Source: Insulibacter thermoxylanivorax
GTDB taxonomy: Bacteria > Bacillota > Bacilli > Paenibacillales > DA-C8
Length of the DNA: 64,000 bases
Reading direction: 5' to 3'
Assembly: GCF_015472005.1 (NCBI RefSeq)
Contig: NZ_BMAQ01000035.1
Coordinates: forward strand, 18,730 to 82,729
The notes under the pieces were generated by a model that was not told the origin of the DNA, ran no database searches, and saw nothing but the letters and a program-made list of their open reading frames with translations. Below, piece after piece: positions 28,145 to 37,107 of this stretch (positions are counted from its first letter, which is position 1; each line of letters opens with the position of its first letter). The position numbers and the translations under genes were made by a program.

Positions 28145-28190
28145 ATCATCCTCCATGATATATAGTAATATCGGCCACGTCCTTGCGGCC
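28145..28190 (-). promoter_or_regulatory. Two CsrA-type hairpins in the hag leader
   Basis: BS1 (28173-28190): stem GGCCGC/GTGGCC with loop AAGGAC. BS2 (28145-28159): stem ATCAT/ATGAT with loop GGAGG, which is also the ribosome-binding site. Both display GGA in a hairpin loop as CsrA prefers. In B. subtilis CsrA binds two such sites in the hag leader and blocks translation, and FliW relieves this; both csrA and fliW are a few genes upstream here. Confidence 0.8.
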
Positions 28191-28198
28191 TAATTATT

Positions 28199-28225
28199 AT
28201 ATCGGCAGATCATTTTTTATTTTTA
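28199..28225 (-). promoter_or_regulatory. Sigma-D promoter of hag
   Basis: Minus strand TAAA, 15 bases, GCCGATAT, a textbook sigma-D promoter. Transcription should start near 28192, so BS1 would lie at the very 5' end of the mRNA. Confidence 0.92.
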
Positions 28226-28275
28226 ATAGCTTAATCAAAAATTCTTAGATGAATTTACCTGAGAAAATCTGAAGA

Positions 28276-28707
28276 TTATTTCTTCTCATCAAAAAATATC
28301 GCTGCATAATCTTCATAACCGCTGGTTTGATAGGCCTTGGCAGCTTGTTTGCGTTCTTGGGATGTTCGCAGCGTTGTCCCTGTCTGGTGCATGATTTGTT
28401 TCACTAGAAAAATCGCACGTTCCACATTGTCATGGGCTTGTTTTGCCTTAGGTGCTGTACTCGCAACGGCTTCCCGAAGTTCTTGTTCTGTCATGAACCC
28501 TCGACAACGCTCGATTTCATCCTGTATAGAGCTTTGCAAAGATGACCACTCATTGGACATGTTTTGGAATATTTCGAGGAAATTCTCATCCTCGTAGTGT
28601 TGCTCTACCCATGCCACCTGCCGCGCACTCAGTTGATGCAGTCTCTCGAACAGATCAGTCAACTCTGTCGCTCTTTCAGCTTTAGATTTGTTGTGCAATG
28701 CTGACAT
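28276..28707 (-). CDS. FliT-like flagellar protein
   Basis: About 143 residues, all-helical and charged, no membrane segment. Located immediately downstream of fliS and overlapping it by 26 bases, the position of fliT in Bacillus. FliT-family proteins are small helical chaperones for the cap protein FliD. Sequence identity is weak, so the name rests on size, fold type and place. The ATG at 28707 has AGGAG ten bases upstream; an in-frame start at 28758 would run deep into fliS. Confidence 0.6.
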   Translation of the reverse strand: MSALHNKSKAERATELTDLFERLHQLSARQVAWVEQHYEDENFLEIFQNMSNEWSSLQSSIQDEIERCRGFMTEQELREAVASTAPKAKQAHDNVERAIFLVKQIMHQTGTTLRTSQERKQAAKAYQTSGYEDYAAIFFDEKK

Positions 28708-29080
28708 CCTTCCCGATCTCCTGCCATGCTTGCCGCAAGTTGTCAATGATCCCTTCAACTTCTCTTAACAGCTTCGTATCCTTATGAATATTGGCTTGCA
28801 CAAGTTGGTTCGAGCAATAGAAATAAATTTCTCTCAGATTAGCAGCGATATCTCCGCCCTGTTCGAAATTTAGGCATGCCATAAGTTCCAATACGATCTC
28901 TTGAGCTTTTAGAATGAATTTGTTGGCTTCCTCAGACTTCTGTTCATCGATGACTCGAATCGCCCTCTGAATATTCGTCACAGCAGCATTGTACAGCAGG
29001 CTAATCAATTTATGGGGCGAGGCAGTTTCATACATATTTTTCTGGTAAACTTGATAACCTGATCGGTTAGGAATATTCAT
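28682..29080 (-). CDS. fliS: Flagellin export chaperone FliS
   Basis: A protein of 132 residues beginning MNIPNRSGYQVYQKNMYETASPHKLISLLYN, where the asparagine/tyrosine-rich opening and TASPHKLI are diagnostic of FliS. A four-helix bundle that binds the C-terminus of flagellin, stopping premature polymerisation; in B. subtilis it also links FliW-flagellin homeostasis. Eighteen bases behind fliD. Confidence 0.95.
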   Translation of the reverse strand: MNIPNRSGYQVYQKNMYETASPHKLISLLYNAAVTNIQRAIRVIDEQKSEEANKFILKAQEIVLELMACLNFEQGGDIAANLREIYFYCSNQLVQANIHKDTKLLREVEGIIDNLRQAWQEIGKDVSIAQQI

Positions 29081-29097
29081 GTCAACGACCCCTTAGT

Positions 29098-30474
29098 TTA
29101 ATAAATTCCCATCGATGCGATCTGACTTGCTAACCATACTTGTTGGTTTTGTAACTGGATCAAAGCCGATTCCATCGCGGTGAATTGACGTTTTAATTGC
29201 TGCTCTTTCAATTCGAGGCGCGTCTCCATAGCTTCCATCTGTTGGTTAATCAGTGATATTTCCGATGTATAGCCTTCGATCTTCATCGCCAAGATTCCCT
29301 TACCATAGGATGTCCATTCCATCAATGAATTCTTGAATTGAACGGCTATACCGTTTTGGTCGGGATGATCTTTGTCTTGGTAGGTAAAAAGTCTGATCAC
29401 TTCATCGGGATTGGCAGCGAAGGCTGATTTGAATTTCTCCTTATCGAAGGAGATCGTACCTGTCATTGATGAAGCATCTACCTTACCTTTATCAACTTCC
29501 AGCCCGATTTGGAACAGGAAGCTTAGCGCATCGGGATCATTGCCCACTTGTCTATTGATGAGATTGTTCAGATGGCTTTCAAGCGTACGCAGCGTGGAAT
29601 CCCCTTGCAGACTCTTCTCTTTGCCCAGATTGGATTTGACCGTGCTGATCACATCGTTGTAAGCTTTGACGAAAGCTTCAACCTTCTCCACGATCTTATC
29701 CACATCACGCTGAACATGAATCGTCGTTTCACCGGCTTTCATCAAGGTTAAGCTGAGTCCTGGGATCACTTCACTAATTTCATTGGAGGAAGATTTAATT
29801 TCTACACCGTTTACCTTGAAAATCGCATCTTCAGCTTTAACACTGTCTTCAAATTCTAACTGGTTATTCTCATCATCAATCGAGATGCTGTTCGCCGTCC
29901 CCGTTTTATTGGATGTGATCACCAGCCGCTTAATTCCTTGGCTGTCATCTGTTGTGATCAAGGAAGCCGTAACGTCAAGTTCCGATGCATTGATCTTCTG
30001 TCTTAATTGATCCAGAGCCTGTTCAACCGTAAGTCCGTTGTCAGGATCAGGATCAATGGTAAAAATATCACTTTCATCTCCAACAGCGATTGTAATCTTT
30101 AAGGTTTCATTTAATTCTTCGCCTAAATTGGAGAATTTTTTGGATACCAAACTGTGTCTCGTCGCGAGACTCTCGACATTGATCACATAGGAACCCTCAG
30201 GCACTCCCTCTGACGCTGTCGCCTTCACGACGCTCTCATCTGACACTGTTGTGCTCCGCAGATCAAAGTTAAAACTCATCGATAACTCTTCTGCTGCTGT
30301 TCTGAGAGCACTTAGTTTTGTGTTAATGTTACGAAAGATCGATTGTTGTGAGCTCAGCGTGTTCTGTCTTTGTTCTAACTTCTGATAAGGAATTCGTTCG
30401 ATTTGCATGAGCTGCGATATGATCGTAGCTGTATCTAAACCGGATGCCAACCCAGTTAAACTAAAGGACATCAT
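29098..30474 (-). CDS. fliD: Flagellar cap protein FliD (HAP2)
   Basis: About 458 residues. N-terminal MSFSLTGLASGLDTATIISQLM is the conserved FliD opening, followed by IERIPYQKLEQRQ; the C-terminal domain contains RLFTYQ-like and coiled-coil sequence ending in ALIQLQNQQVWLASQIASM. It caps the filament and helps flagellin fold into place. Start ATG at 30474 has GGAGG five bases upstream; the frame is open to 30486. Confidence 0.95.
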   Translation of the reverse strand: MMSFSLTGLASGLDTATIISQLMQIERIPYQKLEQRQNTLSSQQSIFRNINTKLSALRTAAEELSMSFNFDLRSTTVSDESVVKATASEGVPEGSYVINVESLATRHSLVSKKFSNLGEELNETLKITIAVGDESDIFTIDPDPDNGLTVEQALDQLRQKINASELDVTASLITTDDSQGIKRLVITSNKTGTANSISIDDENNQLEFEDSVKAEDAIFKVNGVEIKSSSNEISEVIPGLSLTLMKAGETTIHVQRDVDKIVEKVEAFVKAYNDVISTVKSNLGKEKSLQGDSTLRTLESHLNNLINRQVGNDPDALSFLFQIGLEVDKGKVDASSMTGTISFDKEKFKSAFAANPDEVIRLFTYQDKDHPDQNGIAVQFKNSLMEWTSYGKGILAMKIEGYTSEISLINQQMEAMETRLELKEQQLKRQFTAMESALIQLQNQQVWLASQIASMGIY

Positions 30475-30546
30475 ACTCGCCTCCACATTCCATCAAAATA
30501 ACTGAACCTCTATAGACGGATCACTTAAACAGCGAAAGGGAACGAA

Positions 30547-30948
30547 CTACAATCTTTCATCGATATAGAGGCCGATGATCTCTTTCATTCTAGCGGAGAG
30601 ATCAATCAGAAATTCCGGCGGCAAACTGACAATCACTTCATCAGTCGCAGCATTGATCACTTCCACATACGAAGTCTCTGTTTCTTCATCATATTTGAAT
30701 CTTAAGTACTTGCCGATATAGGCAAATTCTTTGTTGTATTTTGCGATTTCCTCGAATAATTTCATCTTCTCTTCTTCTTTTTTCTGAGGATCAAACCGGT
30801 CCTCCCCTTCAGCTGTAAAAGAGAAGATTCTCTTATTCTTAGGCTCCGTTGTTTTTTGAATTTGCTCGCTTAATTTGCTCACAGGAATATCAATTATCAT
30901 GCTTGGTCCTCTAATAGGAGAGCTCCCGCTTAAAGTTACATTCATCAT
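30547..30948 (-). CDS. flaG: FlaG family protein
   Basis: About 133 residues. The C-terminal half matches the FlaG plan: LRFKYDEETETSYVEVINAATDEVIVSLPPEFLIDL, then a helical end. FlaG proteins influence filament length in some bacteria; the role here is not known. The ribosome site AAGGAG overlaps the csrA stop, so translation is probably coupled to csrA. GTG at 30954 is an alternative start. Confidence 0.85.
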   Translation of the reverse strand: MMNVTLSGSSPIRGPSMIIDIPVSKLSEQIQKTTEPKNKRIFSFTAEGEDRFDPQKKEEEKMKLFEEIAKYNKEFAYIGKYLRFKYDEETETSYVEVINAATDEVIVSLPPEFLIDLSARMKEIIGLYIDERL

Positions 30949-30958
30949 CAACACTCCT

Positions 30959-31201
30959 TCATTCTTCTTTGTCGATAACTTTATGCAAGAGTTGGAGAAG
31001 TTGAGCTTGATCCAGCTTTTGAGTGCCGGCCTTTAGATTCTCCTGAAGGATGCTTTCCACCAATTCTTTGCGAAGGATCTGGATGTGTTGTGGTGCTGTA
31101 AAACCAAGCTTGACCGTTTCTCCCTCGATGCTGACAACTTGAACCTCGATGTGATCATCTATAACCACTGATTCACCGAGTTTGCGCTTTAATATGAGCA
31201 T
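30959..31201 (-). CDS. csrA: Translational regulator CsrA
   Basis: A protein of 80 residues: MLILKRKLGESVVIDDHIEV, then GETVKLGFTAPQHIQILRKE. It forms a dimer that binds GGA-containing hairpins. The likely target is the hag leader in this window. It lies two bases after fliW. The tail past residue 55 is helical. Confidence 0.97.
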   Translation of the reverse strand: MLILKRKLGESVVIDDHIEVQVVSIEGETVKLGFTAPQHIQILRKELVESILQENLKAGTQKLDQAQLLQLLHKVIDKEE

Positions 31202-31203
31202 AT

Positions 31204-31647
31204 TTAGGGCCCCTCCTTGATGACAAGCGGGTGTCGGAGAGGATATGATGCATCATCAATGATAAATTGCGCACCCTTACGATTGATTCTGTTGAAAATC
31301 AGAGGGGCTTTCAGATTGACATATAATTGATCATCGATCACATTCACAATGACGAACGTGATTACATCTTCCGGATTCTGAATATCAAGCAGCGAGATGA
31401 TGCTTTGGTTAATGTGAAAACCGTAATTCTCAGCTGCATAATTGCCGGGAAGCAAGATAAAACTCAATTGTCCGCTGGCAGCATGCAACACATAGAACGG
31501 GCCGTCTTCTACCTGAATCAGAGCATAGTCATGTTGTTCTTCAAAGCCGATGATGCCTTTGGGAAAGTGATAGATTTGCGACTCATCGACTTTAAACGTT
31601 CCATAATATTCGCTCTCAATCCTAAGAACTGATGTCGGCTGATTCAT
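31204..31647 (-). CDS. fliW: Flagellar assembly factor FliW
   Basis: A protein of 147 residues: FPKGIIGFEEQHDYALIQVEDGPFYVLHA and a later DVITFVIVNVIDDQLYVNLKAPLIFN, typical of FliW. FliW binds free flagellin or CsrA; flagellin secretion frees FliW to remove CsrA from hag mRNA. It overlaps the DUF6470 gene by four bases and precedes csrA by two, the arrangement of B. subtilis. Confidence 0.95.
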   Translation of the reverse strand: MNQPTSVLRIESEYYGTFKVDESQIYHFPKGIIGFEEQHDYALIQVEDGPFYVLHAASGQLSFILLPGNYAAENYGFHINQSIISLLDIQNPEDVITFVIVNVIDDQLYVNLKAPLIFNRINRKGAQFIIDDASYPLRHPLVIKEGP

Positions 31648-32108
31648 GGTGAGTCGGCTCCTTTCAATTTCAATACATTGGTTTCCACCTCAATCTCAGG
31701 AGGATAGATGCGGACATCGATCTGTACGCCGAACTTGGGGGCAGCATCCAACTGGATGTCTGCCCGTCTATAAGCCTGATATCTTTCGAAAGCAAGCTTT
31801 CCGAAGATATTCCCCGGTTCCTTATGGATATCACGAGCACGCTTACCGGCTTGCACTCTTGCTGCGATTCCCTCTGCCAACTTCTGCTGTGCCCTAGCTT
31901 GGAGTTCCTTGATCTGTGCGTCAGGACCCAAATAACCGATCTCCTCCCGTACGCTGTCCCAATCCGCTTCCATATCAGGATTACGCTTATGAATCTCAAT
32001 CTCAGCAGGAGTATAGGAAGCATCAACTTCCACCTTCTCTTGCTGCTGCTCTCGGGAAGTCATCAATCGACTGTAGGGCATAGGTTGGTTGCTGACTGAA
32101 AAAATCAA
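31644..32108 (-). CDS. DUF6470 (YviE-like) protein, short N-terminus
   Basis: A protein of 154 residues in the yviE position between flgL and fliW. The middle has EEIGYLGPDAQIKELQARAQQKLAEGIAARVQAG and the end has VQIDVRIYPPEIEVETNVLK, matching my memory of the YviE family, whose members run nearer 190 residues. The start is a TTG with GAGGCGG nine bases upstream and an in-frame stop directly before it, so the usual repeat-like N-terminus is shortened rather than missed. Function unknown; conserved with flagellar late genes. Confidence 0.75.
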   Translation of the reverse strand: MIFSVSNQPMPYSRLMTSREQQQEKVEVDASYTPAEIEIHKRNPDMEADWDSVREEIGYLGPDAQIKELQARAQQKLAEGIAARVQAGKRARDIHKEPGNIFGKLAFERYQAYRRADIQLDAAPKFGVQIDVRIYPPEIEVETNVLKLKGADSP

Positions 32109-32143
32109 CTAAGAACACCGCCTCAGCGAGCCTTGGTCTATCA

Positions 32144-33034
32144 TCATCTTAGGAAATCTACCAACGATACCTGCATGATCCGTGCGCCTATAGCCAGTGA
32201 TGCTTGCAGGACGTTTTCCTTCTGTACAAGCTCGATCAAGGCCTCCGCCATATCAACATCCCCCGTCTCGGATCGCAGTTCCTTCAGGGAGACGATCTGG
32301 TCTTCGATCCGGCTGATAACCAATTCAAAGCGATTCGTCCTTGCCCCGATCTCCGCCCAGTTATTATTGATGCGGTCCGAACAGAGATCGATCTTCGCAA
32401 GATCATTCAGCAATTGGTCCGGTTGATTGTTGTTTAGATGGGTGATGATATCATCGAATACTTGGAAGACATTGTCCGCTGCTCCAGCCGCACCGAATAC
32501 TTGCTCACCCGTTAGGCTTACCGGTACGGAGACACTCGGACCAACGTTCAGATAGATCACACCCGGATCAGTCTGATCCAGATGAGGCTGTGTCTTCGAA
32601 TAAGGCGGCTGGTCCGTCTTCTGCCCATTGAACAAGTATCTGCCGGCGAAGGTGCTGTTGCCGATCATGATCAGCTGTTCTTTCAATTGCGCAATTTCCA
32701 AAGCGATCTGCTTACGCCCATCTTCCGGCATCGTACCATTCGCTGCTTGCTGGACGAGGACTCTGGCCCGTTTGAGCACATCGCTCGACTGCTGCATCAG
32801 CTCATCCATCGTTTTGAGGTAGCCCAGACCAGTCTTTGCATTTTCCAAGAATTCATTCGTCCTGTTTAACTCACTGTTGTATCTCATCAAATATCCGATG
32901 CCGACAGGGTCATCGCCCGGTCTGTGGATACGTTGTCCCGTCGCCAGTTTGTTCTGCCAATCTATGATGCCGCTGTTGTTGTTCCGTATATTACGCAGCA
33001 GCTGAGTATTCTGCATCATGCTCGTTACGCGCAT
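32144..33034 (-). CDS. flgL: Flagellar hook-associated protein FlgL (HAP3)
   Basis: A protein of 296 residues starting MRVTSMMQNTQLLRNIRNN, with IHRPGDDPVGIGYLMRYNSEL near residue 35-55 and the C-terminal DVDMAEALIELVQKENVLQASLAIGARIMQVSLVDFL. It joins hook to filament along with FlgK. Lies 20 bases after flgK in the same operon. Confidence 0.95.
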   Translation of the reverse strand: MRVTSMMQNTQLLRNIRNNNSGIIDWQNKLATGQRIHRPGDDPVGIGYLMRYNSELNRTNEFLENAKTGLGYLKTMDELMQQSSDVLKRARVLVQQAANGTMPEDGRKQIALEIAQLKEQLIMIGNSTFAGRYLFNGQKTDQPPYSKTQPHLDQTDPGVIYLNVGPSVSVPVSLTGEQVFGAAGAADNVFQVFDDIITHLNNNQPDQLLNDLAKIDLCSDRINNNWAEIGARTNRFELVISRIEDQIVSLKELRSETGDVDMAEALIELVQKENVLQASLAIGARIMQVSLVDFLR

Positions 33035-33054
33035 CGTACGATCATCTCACTTTC

Positions 33055-34629
33055 TTATCTTCCTACGATTCCCATCTGATTGATGATGCGATCCAGCATC
33101 TCATCGACGGTGGTCATATTCCGTGCAGCAGCATTGTAAGCATGTTGGAATCGAATCATATCCGCTAATTCCTCATCGAGGGATACGCCGCTTACTTGCT
33201 GACGCATCATATCCGCCGAGTCTGTCAGGTCCTGCGAATTCTTCACATTCTGTGTGGCATTGTTAGAACGAGTCCCGAGATCGCCGATGAATGCACGGAA
33301 GTAGTCATCGATCGTCCCCGAGGATAGATTCGTCATGTCCGCTGGGAAAGTAAAGACGTAATCTCTTACTCCCGTCAAAGCGAACGAGATATCTCCATTG
33401 CCGCGGATGGTAGTGCGAGTACCATCTGGTTGCGTCTCATATTTGCCCGAGGCAGCGATCTTGTTGGTATCATTCTTAACCTCTGGATTGAGGCGAATGT
33501 TTCCGATTGTAAATTCCGTACTTCCGTCCTCTGTCACGAAGAATGGAATGTCCGTTTGTCCGTCCAATGTATAGCCCAATTGATGCAGCCCGTTGAATCC
33601 CTGAACAACAAACTCAACCGGAGTAACGATGGTGGAATTGGCCGGAATCGGCTGGCCTGCTGGGATCACCGTACCATCCGCCAGGGTGACTTCGTTAAGG
33701 GCGGTCATCTCTCTCGAGGTCACATAACCATTCTCAAGAGTCACGCGGATGTCGCCGGTAACCAGCGTGTTCACCATAGCATTCAACTGCTGGCGGACCC
33801 GCTCCACTTCGGCCATTGACTGAACATATCCTGCCAGTTTACCGGAGGCCGCCTGTTCTGCTATGGACTCATCAACTAAGGCAGCGTTGTTCCCTTCCAC
33901 AACCGTCATGCCTGCGATCGCAATCGTATAAGAGCCGTCAGGCATCTCTGTTACGTTGACATCCACCAATTCGGATAAGCTGTCCACCAACAAGTCGCGC
34001 TGATCCCGCAGATCGTTGGCATTCTTGCCCGGACCTTCGATGCGTTTGATCAAAGCGTTAAGATCAGCGATCTTCTCCAGCAAGGAATTGACTTGTACCG
34101 TAACAGCCTGGATATTGCTCTCCAGATCAGACGTAATATCATTTAATCCCTTGTCGATCGAATTCAGCGTATCCGTCAGATTCACCGCTGCTCCGATCAG
34201 ATCGATCCGCGCGCTGAGCAGGGAAGGATCGCGGTTCAGAACCTCCAGCGAGTTCCAGAATTTATCCATCACCGCTCTCAGACCGTTGTCCGACGGCTCA
34301 TTGAGCAGGTTTTCGATCGATTGGAAGGTCTTCTGTTGCACCTGCCACATCGCCAGTGCTTGATTCTCGCGGCGGAATTGCAGATCGAGGAAGCTGTCGC
34401 GAATCCTCGTTATGCTGTTATATTCCACACCGGTTCCGATCTGTCCAGGCATCGTGCTGTTGCGAAAAGCCGGTGCTTCATAAGGAATCGAAGCCGTCAG
34501 ATTCACCCGTTGCCGGGAATAGCCCTTCGTCGCTGCGTTAGCGATGTTATGACCAACGGTTTGCAGCGCAACCTGCTGCGTGAGCAGAGCGCGTCTGCTC
34601 GTCTCTAAACCGTGAAATGTTGAAGTCAT
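33055..34629 (-). CDS. flgK: Flagellar hook-associated protein FlgK (HAP1)
   Basis: About 524 residues. Opening MTSTFHGLETSRRALLTQQ and NAATKGYSRQRVNL belong to the rod/hook/HAP family; the C-terminus VSLDEELADMIRFQHAYNAAARNMTTVDEMLD is the HAP1 end. An ATG pair at 34632 and 34629 follows GGAGG by four or seven bases; the second is used. Exported with an FlgN chaperone; two flgN-like genes lie just upstream. Confidence 0.95.
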   Translation of the reverse strand: MTSTFHGLETSRRALLTQQVALQTVGHNIANAATKGYSRQRVNLTASIPYEAPAFRNSTMPGQIGTGVEYNSITRIRDSFLDLQFRRENQALAMWQVQQKTFQSIENLLNEPSDNGLRAVMDKFWNSLEVLNRDPSLLSARIDLIGAAVNLTDTLNSIDKGLNDITSDLESNIQAVTVQVNSLLEKIADLNALIKRIEGPGKNANDLRDQRDLLVDSLSELVDVNVTEMPDGSYTIAIAGMTVVEGNNAALVDESIAEQAASGKLAGYVQSMAEVERVRQQLNAMVNTLVTGDIRVTLENGYVTSREMTALNEVTLADGTVIPAGQPIPANSTIVTPVEFVVQGFNGLHQLGYTLDGQTDIPFFVTEDGSTEFTIGNIRLNPEVKNDTNKIAASGKYETQPDGTRTTIRGNGDISFALTGVRDYVFTFPADMTNLSSGTIDDYFRAFIGDLGTRSNNATQNVKNSQDLTDSADMMRQQVSGVSLDEELADMIRFQHAYNAAARNMTTVDEMLDRIINQMGIVGR

Positions 34630-34791
34630 CATGACACCTCCAATGGTATACAAGCTCTGTGGCAAAATAACTGCTATATCAGTAAGTCCTGCGATTATGC
34701 GAGATTATGTGAACAGCGATCATGACAGCCGCCGTTCCAGGGACGCTCGTATGGTCAGTTAAATATGTCCATCGCGGCTGTTGCTGCGATA

Positions 34792-35322
34792 TCAGGTGCG
34801 AAAATCGATCCCGCTCTGCCGCTTGATGCCCGTTGATGCCGCCTTAGGGTTCTCATATACATACTCGGACTCGGCAGGTCTTCCTACCAGCGAATCCCGC
34901 AGATCATGGATCAGCACCATGCTTTGCTGCAGGAGGGCTTGGTTTCTCTCATTAAGATCATGAAGCTGCTTAGCTAATTGCTGAAGCTGCTGTTGGATCA
35001 TGCGCAGTTGGTTCGCTTGCTCTTCATTCTCCAATATTAATTGAAGATCCGACAGAGAAGCCTCCTCATCGACCTTCTGTCCCACAGTTTCCTGCAGTTT
35101 GACCGCTGCTTGCTTCCTCAACTTCTCGCATTGTGAGAATTCAGCCAGCCATTCATTCTCCCGTGCAGCGAGTTCCCTCAGTTCATGATCTTGACTGCGG
35201 ACTAGGAGCTGGCGCTTCTCCTCTGCTGTCTGAATCAGGCCGCGGTAGATCTGGGTGTATCGCTCCAGCACTTCAATGAGTTGTACATAAGCTGTCCGGC
35301 TGCTTTCTCGCTGAGTCACCAA
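34792..35322 (-). CDS. FlgN-like flagellar chaperone, second copy
   Basis: A protein of 176 residues, almost wholly helical and Gln/Glu-rich (LEVLERYTQIYRGLIQ type beginning, then LRMIQQQLQQLAKQLHDLNERNQALLQQS). The last part VYENPKAASTGIKRQ parallels VTYSNPASAKYASAG in the gene before it, and the two proteins share length and helix pattern, so this looks like a diverged FlgN duplicate. FlgN chaperones FlgK and FlgL. Start is TTG with AGGTGGG nine bases upstream. Confidence 0.6.
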   Translation of the reverse strand: MVTQRESSRTAYVQLIEVLERYTQIYRGLIQTAEEKRQLLVRSQDHELRELAARENEWLAEFSQCEKLRKQAAVKLQETVGQKVDEEASLSDLQLILENEEQANQLRMIQQQLQQLAKQLHDLNERNQALLQQSMVLIHDLRDSLVGRPAESEYVYENPKAASTGIKRQSGIDFRT

Positions 35323-35349
35323 TTGTATAATCCCACCTATCTGTAAGGA

Positions 35350-35853
35350 TCAAGCCTTGGATTCGAAACGATTGCCCATGCTGCCGGCAGATGCATACTT
35401 CGCGCTTGCCGGATTGCTGTAAGTCACCTCTTGCCCGCCGCTGCCTTGATAGAGTTCAACCAAAACATCGATATGCTGCAATGAACGATCGATGAGCTGC
35501 CGGTTGTGTTGGTTGGTTTGTTTGATCGCTTGGATCAATGCAATCAGCCGTTCAGCAGCCTGTTGAAAGTCATCTCGTCCTTCATCTTTGGCAAGCAATT
35601 CAGCGATATGATCAACGGTCACACTGTCCGATGGCAAGCCCTTCTCTCTCATATAATCCGAAGCGGTCTGCTGCCAAACCTTCTGGATCTTCGAGATCTG
35701 CTCTAAGATGCGCAGTTCTTCATGATAACATTTCGTTAACTCTTCGCGATCATGTTGGATGATCACGCGGCGTTTATGCTCTGCCGCTTCGAGCAGCTGC
35801 TCATGAGCAGAGATCAGTTCATTCATCCGTTGCAATAGATTCTTAGCTGCCAT
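35350..35853 (-). CDS. flgN: Flagellar chaperone FlgN
   Basis: About 167 residues. N-terminal LLQRMNELISAHEQLLEAAEHKRRVIIQHD fits the FlgN family, as do the central helices (AAERLIALIQAIKQTNQHNRQLIDRSLQHIDVLVELY). Cytoplasmic chaperone for hook-associated proteins. The ATG at 35853 is used; in-frame GTG codons at 35865 and 35862 are also possible. Between flgM and the second flgN-like gene. Confidence 0.78.
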   Translation of the reverse strand: MAAKNLLQRMNELISAHEQLLEAAEHKRRVIIQHDREELTKCYHEELRILEQISKIQKVWQQTASDYMREKGLPSDSVTVDHIAELLAKDEGRDDFQQAAERLIALIQAIKQTNQHNRQLIDRSLQHIDVLVELYQGSGGQEVTYSNPASAKYASAGSMGNRFESKA

Positions 35854-35989
35854 TGCTTGCACCACTTTCCGCTGTAGTTTTCCACTGTTCCCAGCATGAT
35901 GGACAATCCGTCCGCCATCCTCCTATTCGCTTGCTGAATCTCTTGCTGTAATCCGCCGTGATCCCATATCCATCTAGAAGCCGTTGGGA

Positions 35990-36265
35990 TTACTTCTTCC
36001 AGCCCATGAGGAAAGGAAGCATCTTCTCAGCGATCTTGCTCGCTTCAACATGGTATGTGCCTTTGGAGACGGATTCTTTGAGCTTGGCGACCTTCGCAGC
36101 CCTCTCCGGATCCGTTGTCGCCTCCAGCATCTTCAACGCCTCATCCGAAAACTGCACATTGTCCCGAATCTTCTCCTGCTTGCCAATCTGATCGGGCTGG
36201 GATTGGATCATCTGCTTGCGATATGGATTGATCATACCCGCTCTGTTCAGGTCATTGATCTTCAT
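35990..36265 (-). CDS. flgM: Anti-sigma-D factor FlgM
   Basis: A protein of 91 residues. MKINDLNRAGMINPYRKQ at the start and the helical C-terminus (RAAKVAKLKESVSKGTYHVEASKIAEKML) are typical; the C-terminal half binds sigma-D. FlgM is exported once the hook is complete, freeing sigma-D for hag and other late genes. Its own promoter (36323-36350) is sigma-D-like, giving feedback. Confidence 0.95.
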   Translation of the reverse strand: MKINDLNRAGMINPYRKQMIQSQPDQIGKQEKIRDNVQFSDEALKMLEATTDPERAAKVAKLKESVSKGTYHVEASKIAEKMLPFLMGWKK

Positions 36266-36322
36266 TCGTTCTTCACCTCATATACCTAACCGTGCCAATA
36301 ACACCGTTTTTACTTATTAATA

Positions 36323-36350
36323 TTATCGGTTACGGAACCAGCAATGTTTA
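36323..36350 (-). promoter_or_regulatory. Sigma-D-like promoter of flgM
   Basis: Minus strand TAAA, 16 bases, ACCGATAA. One mismatch in the -10 and one extra spacer base compared with the consensus. It follows the yvyF terminator and lies about 60 bases before flgM. Confidence 0.65.
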
Positions 36351-36448
36351 TATTCCATACGATTAATGTCTCCAGCAAGCTGGAAGTTATCGCTGTTCTC
36401 ACATGATTTCTCCGTGATATTTGCCGCAAGGCGGGTTTTGTGTGGTTA

Positions 36449-36485
36449 CAAAAAACAAAAACTTGGAAGCCTTTGCCTCCAAGTT
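36449..36485 (-). terminator. Intrinsic terminator overlapping the yvyF stop
   Basis: Minus strand AACTTGGA pairs with TCCAAGTT with an inner GGC/GCC, followed by TTTTGTTTTTTG. It separates yvyF from flgM, so flgM depends mainly on its own promoter. Confidence 0.85.
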
Positions 36486-36949
36486 CAATCTTTAAGTGGT
36501 CTTATAGAATCCGTCTTCTCTTTGTCCTGGTCCTTCTTGATCCAGTAACCGGTTCCAGGTTTATGCTCTTCACGTTGTGCCTCGTTCTTCGATTCTCGCT
36601 GATTCATCGCCTCGGTAACTCTCTGAACTTGCTTGGTCAGACGAGTACGGCACTCCCAGCAGAGATGTCCTTCGCGGATCAGGATGCCGCAGGATTCACA
36701 CGGATACCCCATGTTCGGATTGTCCATGAGTGAGATCCGTCCTTCGCGGATGAACTTCGTAATCTGCCGCACAGATACCCCCGTCGCATCGCTGACTTCA
36801 TAGATCGTCGCACCGCGATTCTCCCGGAGGTATTCAGCGCACAGCTCATATTCCTTCTCGATCTCCTTCAAACAGTTCCGGCAAACATCCGAGACCCCTT
36901 TAGCAAAAATCTTCCCGCAGCGTGGACAGTTGGCGATATTCAAAGCCAT
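36485..36949 (-). CDS. yvyF: YvyF-type flagellar operon protein with zinc-ribbon motifs
   Basis: About 154 residues. Two Cys pairs (CPRCGKIF and VCRNC) near the N-terminus and two more (CESCG, CWEC) around residues 90-110 suggest two zinc ribbons; between them lies a helix-turn-helix-like stretch (TIYEVSDATGVSVRQITKFIREGRI). This matches the flagellar operon protein family of comFC-flgM intervals. Regulation of flagellar genes is plausible. ATG at 36949 behind GGTGGGG. Confidence 0.85.
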   Translation of the reverse strand: MALNIANCPRCGKIFAKGVSDVCRNCLKEIEKEYELCAEYLRENRGATIYEVSDATGVSVRQITKFIREGRISLMDNPNMGYPCESCGILIREGHLCWECRTRLTKQVQRVTEAMNQRESKNEAQREEHKPGTGYWIKKDQDKEKTDSIRPLKD

Positions 36950-37107
36950 AGCTACGCACCCCACCAATCTATGTAGTCTTCATGCCCCGTGGCATACGAC
37001 ATTCCCAAACAAGTCTGGAAAAATCCATCTATGATTATACTAATATTACATCAATTCACGGAAAAAGTATATGTCCCCTGTCGCCTCTTGTCGTACCAAA
37101 GTCACAT

